A stretch of DNA of 64,000 bases from Microcaldota archaeon. GTDB taxonomy: Archaea > Micrarchaeota > Micrarchaeia > Micrarchaeales > CABMGC01. A program made the position numbers and the translations under genes. This document shows, piece by piece, positions 15,475-23,786 of the stretch. The stretch's first letter is position 1, and the number at the start of each line of letters is the position of its first letter. Location: the NCBI GenBank assembly GCA_027365175.1, contig DAHXNY010000003.1, positions 25,735 through 89,734 on the forward strand. The letters are read 5' to 3'. The notes under the pieces were generated by a model. The model did no database searches, was not told where the DNA came from, and saw only the letters and a program-made list of their open reading frames with translations.

Positions 15475-15528
15475 GTGACATCCTCCCACCCCTGAAGGGA
15501 GCCATCTAAAGAGGGTGTGGGATTTCCC
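15475..15528 (-). mobile_element. Remnant IS200/IS605-type right end
   Basis: Read on the minus strand this is GGGAAATCCCACACCC, about 15 bases of unrelated sequence, then CCCTTCAGGGGTGGGAGGATGTCAC. The pattern GAAATCCCAC..CTTCAGGGGTGGGAGGATGTCAC is characteristic of IS1341/IS605 right ends, where the TnpB guide RNA scaffold finishes. No transposase gene remains nearby. A derived, non-autonomous copy or a decayed element is likely. The intact lone TnpB element at 59205-60500 has the analogous hairpin CCCACG..CGTGGG. Confidence 0.6.
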
Positions 15529-15740
15529 GCTCACGTTGTTAATAGCAAATATATTAATTATATTGCTGATTTTTGTAGATATATAGCACTTTTTGATTTA
15601 TTATATTAAATAATTAATCATTATATTTAATACAAACAATGAATCTAATTGAATTGCAGAGAACATAGAAGCAGGAGACATAAACGTAAAGATATAGCAT
15701 TGGGATTGGCAGTTTAGGATGGCTTATGAAGCGCGCCTGA

Positions 15741-18128
15741 TCAGACAATCCCTGTGTTTATGCTTATGTTCATCTCAGTAGTGGCTCCTGAAGAGACGTT
15801 TACTGATTTTGGAATGTTGCGCAGACAGCTTATGTAGTGGCAATTGAGCATGCTTACCGAGTAAGAACCCGCAGCCACCTGCTGTGAGTATGTACCATTT
15901 GCGCCAAGGGGGATTGTGTAATTGTAGGCGTTGTTAGTTGATATGAGTTCCAGTTTGAGATTTGAATAGAGTGTATTAAGGTCTATACTGCCTGCACAGG
16001 TATTGCTGATAGATTCTACAGGGCATAATGGGCCTATCACCACCCTGCCCTGAATTATCCCGAAGCCGGTCTGATTCTGCGGAATTGTAGTCACAGTAGT
16101 CGTAGTAGATGTCAACGTATCGTTTATGCTGCTGTTAGACTGTTCGGTTGTATTCCGGGATACCGAGTATGTGGTCTTTATTGACAGCTGCCCGTAATAC
16201 TGATAGCCAGGGGCCTTTATAGTGAGGACCGCAGCTCTTATCTTCTGGCCTGCCGTGCATACGAAGCAGTGTATGCTTCCTGAAGAGCAGACAGGGCACC
16301 TCCCAGGAATATACTCCATCACATATGCCGTCCCTAGGAGAGTAAATCCGGGAGTAAGTATGCTTATGTTCTTAAGCTGATAAGCAGAATAGTAATCGTT
16401 ATACGAACCTGAGAGCAACGGCAGGGTGTAGTTAGCAGTTCCGTTTATCGTTGATGTAAAGCCCTGCAAAGAGATATTGTATGAGGAATTGCCTGCTAGC
16501 ACCTGCTCGTTCACCATGCTCACTCCGACAAGCTTTGAGGTATAGTTGCTTATGCTGCCTTCATCAGAAGCAGTGTAATTCGCATTTGCAATTCCTGAAT
16601 GCTGCTGTCCGGCACCGTTCACCTTTATGCTGTAATTCTGGCTAGGTATGAGAAGTATCCTTGTTACCCCTCTGAAGAATGGCAGTGAATCTGCCGCATA
16701 TGGCAGTGGGCCTATCCCAAGAGTGCCGTTGAAGCGGAGGTCTGCTGAAGCGCCGGGCTTGACAGACAGGCCTGTGAAGCTTCTGCACCCTATGAATGCA
16801 CCAATCTCATCGCCGTGGGACTCTTCGCAGTTTGGCACATAATTGAATATCGGGAGTGAGAGTGTCCCGTTGTCAAGCACGATGAAATTAAGGTAATTGT
16901 TGAACTTGTTGACAAATGCTCCGGCAGCATTTGCTTCAAGCTCGCTCTGGTTCCTGGATTCTGCGTTTGCAGATATTGATATCGCACTCTTGCCTATGCA
17001 CATTATCCCGACGCATGTTTTTGCTGTTGTTCCTGCATTAGAATTATCAGATATGGCTGATGTATAGCCCTGATAGCCAAGCCTTATCTCTTCCATTAAG
17101 CCATTAAGCTGCATATTTGTCAGATTGACAGTAGTGTTGCCGGTGTTCTTTACCTCTATAGACATCATGGTCAAATTGCCTGAAGAGGCCAGAGTGGCAT
17201 TAGTTATTATTATGCTGCTGTTTGATCTTATCCTGCGGACTGTGTCAGGGCTTATCCTTTCTACGTAGCCTATGCTCCTGGTGCTTGCCGCTTCTGATCT
17301 GCCTATGAATATGGCCTTGACATTGGGAACCATCACGAATATACTCTCATTGTTCTGCGAATATATACTGACTATTGTAGGGTTCATGTTTATCAGGGCA
17401 CCTCCTATAGAGGAGTTGGAGCTTGAGTTTAGCTGCGCTTCCACGTAGCCCTGAGGCACAGTCACGTTGTATGTGGTGTTATCTATAGTTATGTTTGCAG
17501 CTGTTATGTTGAGCCTTAGGGCCTTTATCATACTGTAGTTCTTCACATTCAGGACGGCTATTGTCTTTGTAACATTGGTCAGGTTGAGAAGGTCGGCAGT
17601 GCCACTGGCGTTGAAGTACTCGAATGCAGAGGAATTTGCATAGAATAGGCCTAATGAAGAGTATCTTATCGTCAGTGATGAGGTTCCTGGAGGCACAAGA
17701 GGAGGATCCGTAAGCTGCACTACGAAGTTGCCCTGCAGGGAGGAGTTTGAATACTGCGAATTGAATGAAGGAGGAGTTGTAGAGTAGTTTCCTGGATAGA
17801 CTGGCGCCCTGCCATTGAATAGAAATATGCCAATAGCTGCTATCGCTATTATTACAAGTATGCCTACTGCGAAAGCCCTTACCTTTGCAACATTGTAACC
17901 GTTGTCCTCAAGGCGCTTTTCGAATCCATTGTTGTATTCGTAGTACTTCCACTTCCTGCTATAAGGATTCTCTATCTCCTTTATGGCGCCTATCTTCAGG
18001 AGCTCTTTTATGTGCTGGTTTGTAGTAGACTGGCCCAGACCCAGCTTTTCGGATATCTGAGTCATTGTCATAGGCTTCTCTTTTACCAGTCCTATTATCT
18101 TCTTCTTGCTTTCAAAGAGCTTGCTCAT
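15741..18128 (-). CDS. Membrane-anchored HTH regulator with large exodomain
   Basis: 795 residues. Residues 5-65 form a winged helix of ArsR/MarR type (TMTQISEKLGLGQSTTNQHIKELLKIG). Residues 84-104 are one transmembrane helix. Everything after lies outside the cell: a DUF4382-like beta domain (about 128-225), a long Asn/Ser/Thr-rich stretch with dozens of NxS/T sequons, a CPVC...CFVC pair (about 606-622), and a final small beta domain starting GRVVIGPLCPV. An N-in, C-out one-component sensor is the simplest reading. The ATG at 18128 is chosen because the upstream ATG at 18149 lies too near the TATA box (TTTATTAAT, about 18163). The signal is unknown. Confidence 0.78.
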   Translation of the reverse strand: MSKLFESKKKIIGLVKEKPMTMTQISEKLGLGQSTTNQHIKELLKIGAIKEIENPYSRKWKYYEYNNGFEKRLEDNGYNVAKVRAFAVGILVIIAIAAIGIFLFNGRAPVYPGNYSTTPPSFNSQYSNSSLQGNFVVQLTDPPLVPPGTSSLTIRYSSLGLFYANSSAFEYFNASGTADLLNLTNVTKTIAVLNVKNYSMIKALRLNITAANITIDNTTYNVTVPQGYVEAQLNSSSNSSIGGALINMNPTIVSIYSQNNESIFVMVPNVKAIFIGRSEAASTRSIGYVERISPDTVRRIRSNSSIIITNATLASSGNLTMMSIEVKNTGNTTVNLTNMQLNGLMEEIRLGYQGYTSAISDNSNAGTTAKTCVGIMCIGKSAISISANAESRNQSELEANAAGAFVNKFNNYLNFIVLDNGTLSLPIFNYVPNCEESHGDEIGAFIGCRSFTGLSVKPGASADLRFNGTLGIGPLPYAADSLPFFRGVTRILLIPSQNYSIKVNGAGQQHSGIANANYTASDEGSISNYTSKLVGVSMVNEQVLAGNSSYNISLQGFTSTINGTANYTLPLLSGSYNDYYSAYQLKNISILTPGFTLLGTAYVMEYIPGRCPVCSSGSIHCFVCTAGQKIRAAVLTIKAPGYQYYGQLSIKTTYSVSRNTTEQSNSSINDTLTSTTTTVTTIPQNQTGFGIIQGRVVIGPLCPVESISNTCAGSIDLNTLYSNLKLELISTNNAYNYTIPLGANGTYSQQVAAGSYSVSMLNCHYISCLRNIPKSVNVSSGATTEMNISINTGIV

Positions 18129-18254
18129 ACCATAACACAGTAATAACATATGCAGTAAGAATTAATAAACCTGAAGAATTGCATCGGTTTTGTTGCGGTT
18201 TTACCTCAGCATAGGTAAAAACCGTAGCTTTGCAAATGGTATGTAATCCGTTAG

Positions 18255-19007
18255 CTACCTGTTTTCCGAGTGCTTGTCCGTAACCTCCTTGTATGAATCA
18301 TGCGTGCCTATGTCATACCAGAAATCATCATACACCACGGCGTGCACCTCGTTCTTGTTCTTTACGAGCCACTGCATGAAGTATCCTGGAGAGTCAGGGT
18401 TGTTCTTGTTTGCTATATACTCGTCGAACTTCTCCAGGTGCTCCTTAGGTATAGCATATATGCACGTGCTTATCAGTGTAGATTTAGGATTCTGCGGTTT
18501 CTCCTCGAATTCTTTTATCATGCTCCCTTCAAGGCTTACGACTCCGAAGCGTTTTGCCTCATCAAGGCTCTTTATATTGTGCAGCGCTGTTACTATCTTC
18601 CTGCCGCTCTTGGACTTTGCCAGGAGTTTTGAAAGGTCAAAATTGTGGAAGTTGTCCCCTGCCACTATCAGCAGGTCGTCTTTCAGCCCGAGCGTCTTTA
18701 TAGTGTAATCTATGCCCTTTACTGCCCCGAACTTCTCGCCCTCATGCATCGTAGGTTCAACAACGAGATCTATATGCACATTCTTTACCGCCTTCCTGTG
18801 GTCTATCCAGTACCTGAACTGCTTCTCGAACTTCTTGTTTGTAGAGACTATTATCCTGTCGAAATTGCCAGGGATGAGGCCGTCAAGTATGTAATCTATC
18901 ATCAGTTTGTCTCCTATAGGGAGCAGAGGCTTTGGTATGTATGTAGTTATTGGTTCAAGCCTTTTTGCATAGCCTCCGCAGAGTATCAACGCATCTATGA
19001 TAAACAC
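18255..19007 (-). CDS. Sugar-phosphate nucleotidyltransferase
   Basis: A 250-residue NTP_transferase of the RmlA/GlmU N-terminal fold. It makes an NDP-sugar from a sugar 1-phosphate and an NTP. The signature loop is LILCGGYAKRLEPITTYIPKPLLPIGDKLM, with the usual G-G-x-x-x-R-L and P-K-P-L. The metal-binding Asp lies in VAGDNFHN, and EFEEKP follows further on. It has no C-terminal hexapeptide repeats, so it is not a bifunctional GlmU. The start is GTG at 19007; there is no in-frame ATG before the conserved loop. The sugar cannot be told from sequence. It may feed the surface glycosylation implied by the many sequon-rich proteins. Confidence 0.87.
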   Translation of the reverse strand: MFIIDALILCGGYAKRLEPITTYIPKPLLPIGDKLMIDYILDGLIPGNFDRIIVSTNKKFEKQFRYWIDHRKAVKNVHIDLVVEPTMHEGEKFGAVKGIDYTIKTLGLKDDLLIVAGDNFHNFDLSKLLAKSKSGRKIVTALHNIKSLDEAKRFGVVSLEGSMIKEFEEKPQNPKSTLISTCIYAIPKEHLEKFDEYIANKNNPDSPGYFMQWLVKNKNEVHAVVYDDFWYDIGTHDSYKEVTDKHSENR

Positions 19008-19188
19008 CGATAAATTGTTATGTTTCTTAATGACTTAGAGAAGCCTTAAGTGAATCTAAAATACTATGGCTTCATATTTAAACCTTGCTGAATCATTGTA
19101 AATCCTTTAATTGCAGCTGATACCGGCCATGCTGACAGAGAGTAAGACTTTGCCGAGTCCGTGCAATAATAAGAATTAACGTCGTTTA

Positions 19189-19821
19189 TCACTGGCGTTC
19201 AGCATGCTCAAGCAGCGCCCTGTATGCAGGGAATTCTTTGGCCGCCTGGGTTTGGTTCTTCCAGATTTGCGAGTCGTACTCCTGCCTTGCAGCCATTACT
19301 ATCTCTTTTGGTATGGGAATTGCCGCTGCGGCTGAGCCGACAGACTGGTTCTGATATACGCTTGCAACCCTGGCATCGTCTGCAGGCCTATCTCCAGAGC
19401 TTACGATCAGGCGGCAGTCGTAAAATACTACGCTGCCGACTAACAGGCGCACAGGAGCTTCACCTTTAGCAATATTTGCGGCTGCATTTGGAGAAACAAA
19501 GAGACGGTCATGCCAGTCTGCATGCGATCTGTTTTGTAATTTTGTAAATGTTCCATCTGCATTATTTGCGAAATATCCGGAAATCGGCGGCACCCCTTCG
19601 AATGTGCGTCCTTTGTAAGCCTGCCCTTCTGGAACTCTGGGCGCAAGTTCCTTGTTTTGTACGCTTATCCAGTAATAATCAGGCGGAAGCGCCGCGACAT
19701 GTGATAATGATGCATATGCCCTGTCCTGTCCCAATTTGACACCGGCCTTGGCAACATTACCCTTTCCTACCTCAACTTCGACTGTATTGGTGTGTTCCTT
19801 CGCGTTGGTTCTAAATGCCAT
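19189..19821 (-). CDS. Uncharacterised protein
   Basis: A 210-residue soluble protein with no family I recognise and no signal peptide or transmembrane helix. It looks mostly beta in its first 150 residues (VRLLVGSVVFYDCRLIVSSG, of which YDC holds a lone Cys) and helical at the end. The ATG at 19821 is preferred over one at 19863, which would lie upstream of the TATA box (CTTATATATGAG, about 19849-19860). It stands alone with its own promoter. Codon use matches the host, so there is no sign of recent transfer. Confidence 0.6.
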   Translation of the reverse strand: MAFRTNAKEHTNTVEVEVGKGNVAKAGVKLGQDRAYASLSHVAALPPDYYWISVQNKELAPRVPEGQAYKGRTFEGVPPISGYFANNADGTFTKLQNRSHADWHDRLFVSPNAAANIAKGEAPVRLLVGSVVFYDCRLIVSSGDRPADDARVASVYQNQSVGSAAAAIPIPKEIVMAARQEYDSQIWKNQTQAAKEFPAYRALLEHAERQ

Positions 19822-20006
19822 AAAATACACAAGAGGATTGTGTTTGGACTCATATATAAGCATTTAGCAGGTCTTTTTATGCTGTTTCCTTTTAATAGTC
19901 CAAAACATTTCATTTGTGTTGTATTGTCTATACCAATAAACAACATTCGACTAAGAAAATAGATAGATTTAAAAATGAAAAAATAATTACATTATAGTGT
20001 GATAAA

Positions 20007-20990
20007 ACGGCAAAGGTTACTGTAAAGAGAGTAGAGACGCTTGATGGCATAGGAAAGGAGCTTAAAAAGGCGATGGCAGAGTCCCTTGGGAGAGAGGCTC
20101 CTTTGATAATATACCACCCTTCGAGGCTCTCTAATGCTGAAGAGTTTAGGGCATTGTTCACCGTATCTAGCGGGCAGGCCGTAGAGCATGACATAAGGAC
20201 CGGCAAGGACGGTTACTCGGTTCAGCAGGGCATGTTTACGGATAGGCTGCATGCCTGGAATATCCTGCCGGTAAGCAGCCTTGGAGGATTAGAGAGTGTG
20301 CTAGGAACCACAAGAGCAGTAGAAATAGTCGGGATTGCAAAGAGGAGAGACAGGAGCGGAAAGCCGTTTACAATGGATACCGTAAAGGATAATCTCTTCG
20401 TAAAGGATTTGACAGTTGAGGAGCTGCAGGTATTGGGAAGGGCAGGAGGAGAGGAGATACTTGCACTGGGAGAGTTTCTCGACCTTTACAAGCATGCATC
20501 TAATAGCAAGGTCAAACCTGGAAGACTTTGCATAGACATAAAGGATGGCGACAGGGATTTGCACGGAAGCCTGAAACTTGCCGTGAATGCAACAAAAGCA
20601 GTATTTGAAGAGCTAAAGGCAAGAAGACTTGAGAGATCCGCATATATGATAATGCAGTACAGCATAGATGCGTTCAAAGCTTCGAAGAAGATAGTTGAAG
20701 ATAATGCGATATCCGCATGCGTGCTGCCAAGCAGCATGATAAGCAGAGGCGGAGAGCAGAAGTTTAGAGATTATGCAAATAAGGCCATTGATGCGGCAGG
20801 AGCAGATTGGGTCGTATGCAGGATAGGTGATCTGCACTTGATAAAAGACCTCTTGAGATCTGAAGATAATATAGGACATGAACCTAATATTATGGTTTAT
20901 GCACCTCCGAAGGAGAGTTCTGATATAAAACTACTTATACGGACTCTCAAGGATTATCCGAGCATAAAAGCCATACAGATAGACGCATGA
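20007..20990 (+). CDS. GDPD-like protein, apparent ACG start
   Basis: About 327 residues if read from the ACG at 20007, or 305 from the first in-frame ATG at 20073. The segment upstream of the ATG (AKVTVKRVETLDGIGKELKK) looks coding. The ACG is preceded by GTGAT at 19997-20001, the same ribosome-binding site used elsewhere, and a TATA-like box lies near 19970. An ATG-to-ACG change or a real non-AUG start is therefore likely. The protein resembles glycerophosphodiester phosphodiesterases only weakly: IIYHPSRLSNAEEFRALF, then EHDIRTGKDG, and a C-terminal KAIQIDA like the barrel's last strand. The catalytic HRG is not obvious, so function is tentative. Confidence 0.6.
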   Translation, partial: TAKVTVKRVETLDGIGKELKKAMAESLGREAPLIIYHPSRLSNAEEFRALFTVSSGQAVEHDIRTGKDGYSVQQGMFTDRLHAWNILPVSSLGGLESVLGTTRAVEIVGIAKRRDRSGKPFTMDTVKDNLFVKDLTVEELQVLGRAGGEEILALGEFLDLYKHASNSKVKPGRLCIDIKDGDRDLHGSLKLAVNATKAVFEELKARRLERSAYMIMQYSIDAFKASKKIVEDNAISACVLPSSMISRGGEQKFRDYANKAIDAAGADWVVCRIGDLHLIKDLLRSEDNIGHEPNIMVYAPPKESSDIKLLIRTLKDYPSIKAIQIDA

Positions 20991-21045
20991 GATGGTGAGT
21001 ATAGGATAGTTTAAATATCCTGCAGCGCATATATATTGGGGTTTG

Positions 21046-21630
21046 ATGGGGACAGTTACAGTAACGCCTGACAGTAGTAAAAGCAGGTATTCGATATGGC
21101 TAATGCCTGCTGAAGAGAGCGTATTTGATGAATTGCAGCATACCATAAATGAAATAAGCAATAGGTATTCCACTCCTTCTTTTGAACCGCATATTACCTT
21201 AATGGCAGGGATTTCAGGGATTGAGGATAGCGTCATTGAAAATGCGCATTATCTTGCAAGCAGAATTGACAGATGCACGGTTGCACTGGGGAGCATAGGC
21301 AGATCGAGGGAGTACTTCAGGTCACTGTTCATAAGAGTACAGAAGAGTATGGAGATGGAGAGGGCTGCAGATCTTGCTAAAGAAGTATTTGAAAGGTATT
21401 ACACACGAGAGTATACGCCTCATCTTAGTTTCATGTATGCAGACATGCAGGATGGTCAGAAGGATAAGATAATAGAAGAGTATGGGCTTGTTCCACTGGT
21501 CAGAAGGCTGCGTGCATTCACGATAGGAAAATTGGGCCTTTATTACACATACGGCAGGGCTGATGGGTGGCAGAAAGTAAGGGAGTTCAGGCTTATGAAT
21601 CCCGTTAAAGAAGCACGTTCAGTTCTCTGA
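21046..21630 (+). CDS. 2H phosphodiesterase (cyclic phosphodiesterase/ligT-like)
   Basis: A 194-residue protein with two H-x-[T/S] motifs: FEPHITL near residue 47 and YTPHLSF near residue 126. These two histidines are the catalytic pair of the 2H superfamily, which opens 2',3'-cyclic phosphates of RNA or nucleotides. The opening YSIWLMPAEE and spacing fit the plant/yeast-type cyclic phosphodiesterase group better than bacterial LigT. A TTG at 21043 is in frame, but the ATG at 21046 is taken, with a TATA box (GTTTAAATAT) about 30 bp upstream. It may act in tRNA splicing or RNA end repair. Confidence 0.8.
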   Translation: MGTVTVTPDSSKSRYSIWLMPAEESVFDELQHTINEISNRYSTPSFEPHITLMAGISGIEDSVIENAHYLASRIDRCTVALGSIGRSREYFRSLFIRVQKSMEMERAADLAKEVFERYYTREYTPHLSFMYADMQDGQKDKIIEEYGLVPLVRRLRAFTIGKLGLYYTYGRADGWQKVREFRLMNPVKEARSVL

Positions 21631-21730
21631 TTGTTCCGATTCTGGTTTTTAGCATTAGCCTTTCCCTGAGCATAATTACTTCACGCTATTCCTCAAAAAC
21701 AATATAAAACTCTGGTACTAATTCTTACTG

Positions 21731-22822
21731 GTGCTTGTGTTGAAAAGGGAGGTATTCAGTGGAAGCGTAACATACATGCAGGTAATGGATGAAAACGGTG
21801 TTATTGACAAGGAGCTTATGCCCAATTATGTCGATGACAATAAGATACTGGAGATGCTCAGGTACATGGTTCTTGCACGCGAGATAGACGCAAAGGCGCT
21901 ATCTTTGCAGAGGCAGGGACGTGCAGTAACATATGCACCACTTCTTGGAGAAGAAGCGACGCAGGTAGGAGCGGCAATGGCACTTAGGAAGGATGATTAT
22001 TTTGTACCTAACTTCAGGCAGCACGCAGTATATCTTGTTCGGGGACTGCCGCTAGAGCTCTTCTTCATGTACTGGAGAGGTTATGAAGAGGCGCAGAAGA
22101 TACCTGAAAATGTGAAGGGGCTTCCGATAATTATCCCGGTATCTACGCAGATGTCGCATGCAGTAGGTGTAGCATACGCACAGAAGTATAAGAAGACAGG
22201 AGCTGCGGTGATAGCTTTTGTCGGAGATGGAGGAACGTCGGAAGGGGATTTCTATGAGGCGATCAACTTTGCAGGGGCATGGAACATCCCGCTTATTACA
22301 ATAATAGAGAATAATGCATGGGCGATATCCGAGCCTACAAAGAAGCAGACAGCTGCGGCCACTCTTGCGCAGAAGGGCATAGCTGCCGGAATTCAGAGGA
22401 TAATACAGGTGGATGGAAACGATGTCGTTGCGGTTTACAAGGCTGTCAGGGAAGCGATAGAGGCATCTGCCGATGGCCCTGCGGTGATAGAGGCCCTGAC
22501 TTACAGGATGGGCATGCATACGACTGCAGATGACCCTACAAAATACAGGACTGACGATGAACTTGAAAAATGGAAGGCGAGGGACCCCATACTGAGGGTG
22601 AAGAGGTACCTGGCTGCAAAGAATCTTTGGAGCGATGAGATTGAGGCGAAGTTCATTGAGGAGAATATGACTAAGATAGATGACGCTATTGAAAAGGCAG
22701 AGAGCTTTGTTCCTGATCCGAAGAGCATGTTCGAAAGCGTATACAGTTTCATGCCGGACGTACTTCAGGAGGAGATGGACGAAGCCGTTAAGGAGAACTT
22801 CTGGCAGGGTGATTCAGAATGA
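21731..22822 (+). CDS. pdhA: Pyruvate dehydrogenase E1 alpha
   Basis: 363 residues, the thiamine-diphosphate half of the E1 heterotetramer that decarboxylates a 2-oxoacid and acylates the lipoyl group of E2. The ThDP motif runs from GDGGTSEGDF (165-174) to IIENN (191-195), and the region YAPLLGEEATQVG matches other E1 alpha chains. The start is GTG at 21731; GTG 21737 and TTG 21740 are possible. It opens a tight operon with E1 beta (4-bp overlap), E2, E3 and NAD kinase. Branched-chain 2-oxoacids are an alternative substrate, as in the Thermoplasma homologue. Confidence 0.92.
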   Translation: MLVLKREVFSGSVTYMQVMDENGVIDKELMPNYVDDNKILEMLRYMVLAREIDAKALSLQRQGRAVTYAPLLGEEATQVGAAMALRKDDYFVPNFRQHAVYLVRGLPLELFFMYWRGYEEAQKIPENVKGLPIIIPVSTQMSHAVGVAYAQKYKKTGAAVIAFVGDGGTSEGDFYEAINFAGAWNIPLITIIENNAWAISEPTKKQTAAATLAQKGIAAGIQRIIQVDGNDVVAVYKAVREAIEASADGPAVIEALTYRMGMHTTADDPTKYRTDDELEKWKARDPILRVKRYLAAKNLWSDEIEAKFIEENMTKIDDAIEKAESFVPDPKSMFESVYSFMPDVLQEEMDEAVKENFWQGDSE

Positions 22823-23784
22823 TGGCAAACATGGTTACAGCGTTGAACGGTGCTCTCAGCCACATACTTGAGAATGACAAGAATGCAGTGGTGCTGGGAG
22901 AGGATGTCGGGAAGGATGGAGGTGTATTCAGGGTTACTGATGGACTCGCTAAAAAATTCGGGGATGACAGAGTGATAGATACGCCTTTGGCAGAGTCTGG
23001 AATAATAGGCACTTCGATAGGAATGGCCATATCGGGAATGCGCCCTATTCCGGAGATACAGTTTGCAGGCTTCATGTTCCTCGGGTTCAGCCAGTTGGTC
23101 AACCATGCTGCAAGGTACAGGAGCAGGACAAGAGGCTCATTCAAGGTTCCGATGATAGTAAGGACTCCGGTAAGCGGAGGGGTGAGAACGCTGGAGCACC
23201 ACTCTGAAAGCCCTGAAGCATATTATTCGCATATGGGAGGCTTGATAGTGGTAGAGCCTTCAGGACCTTATGATGCAAAAGGGCTGATGATAAATGCCTC
23301 TAAGCTGGATGATCCCATAGTCTTCCTTGAGCCTACTAAGCTCTACAGACTCTTCAAGGAGGAGGTTCCTGATGAGCCTTATGAGGTGGAGATAGGAAAG
23401 GCAAATGTCCTGAGAGAAGGAAATGGGCTCAGCATAATAACCTATGGCACCATGGTGCCCGTAGTCAAGAGCGTTGTGGAGAAGAGGGGCGTGGACGCTG
23501 AGATAATAGACCTAAGGACGATAAACCCGCTTGATGAGAGGTGCATAATAGACAGTGTGAAGAAGACAGGAAGGGCGCTCATAGTGCATGAAGCTTCACT
23601 GAGCTTCGGGGTTGGTGCAGAGGTATCCGCAAGGATAGCGGAGAAGGCAATATTCGACCTAAAGGCCCCGATAATAAGGGTGGCGTCGCACTCCCTGCCT
23701 TACCCGTTCCCGGGATATGAGAAGTATTACATACCAAATGAGCTTAAGGTATCAAAGGCTATAGATAAGATAATGTCGGTGTAG
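22819..23784 (+). CDS. pdhB: Pyruvate dehydrogenase E1 beta
   Basis: 321 residues. E1 beta completes the E1 active site: VVLGEDVGKDGGVFRVT and RVIDTPLAESGIIGTSIG are standard, and LEHHSESPEAYYSHMGG contains the substrate-channel His. EIQFAGFMF is a further family signature. The ATG at 22819 overlaps the pdhA stop by ATGA, a sign of translational coupling. The E2 gene follows after 2 bp. No truncation or missing key residue is seen. Confidence 0.93.
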   Translation: MMANMVTALNGALSHILENDKNAVVLGEDVGKDGGVFRVTDGLAKKFGDDRVIDTPLAESGIIGTSIGMAISGMRPIPEIQFAGFMFLGFSQLVNHAARYRSRTRGSFKVPMIVRTPVSGGVRTLEHHSESPEAYYSHMGGLIVVEPSGPYDAKGLMINASKLDDPIVFLEPTKLYRLFKEEVPDEPYEVEIGKANVLREGNGLSIITYGTMVPVVKSVVEKRGVDAEIIDLRTINPLDERCIIDSVKKTGRALIVHEASLSFGVGAEVSARIAEKAIFDLKAPIIRVASHSLPYPFPGYEKYYIPNELKVSKAIDKIMSV

Positions 23785-23786
23785 AA

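Larger units (their letters stand above)
15006..15740. other. AT-rich gene-free region with IS remnant
   Basis: 735 bp without a credible gene. Positions 15040-15420 and 15545-15660 are extremely A/T-rich. A 16-bp direct repeat, TTTATAATTAATATAA, occurs at 15172-15187 and 15331-15346. Between the AT-rich arms lies a GC-richer island (15420-15540) with a hairpin and an IS200/IS605-like end, listed separately. No origin-recognition (ORB) motif or orc1/cdc6 gene is visible. Confidence 0.6.

Noticed and set aside
15420..15545. Possible tRNA in the GC-rich island
   Set aside because: GGTGCGAATT recalls a T-loop, but no acceptor or anticodon stem can be drawn; an IS605-type end explains the sequence better.
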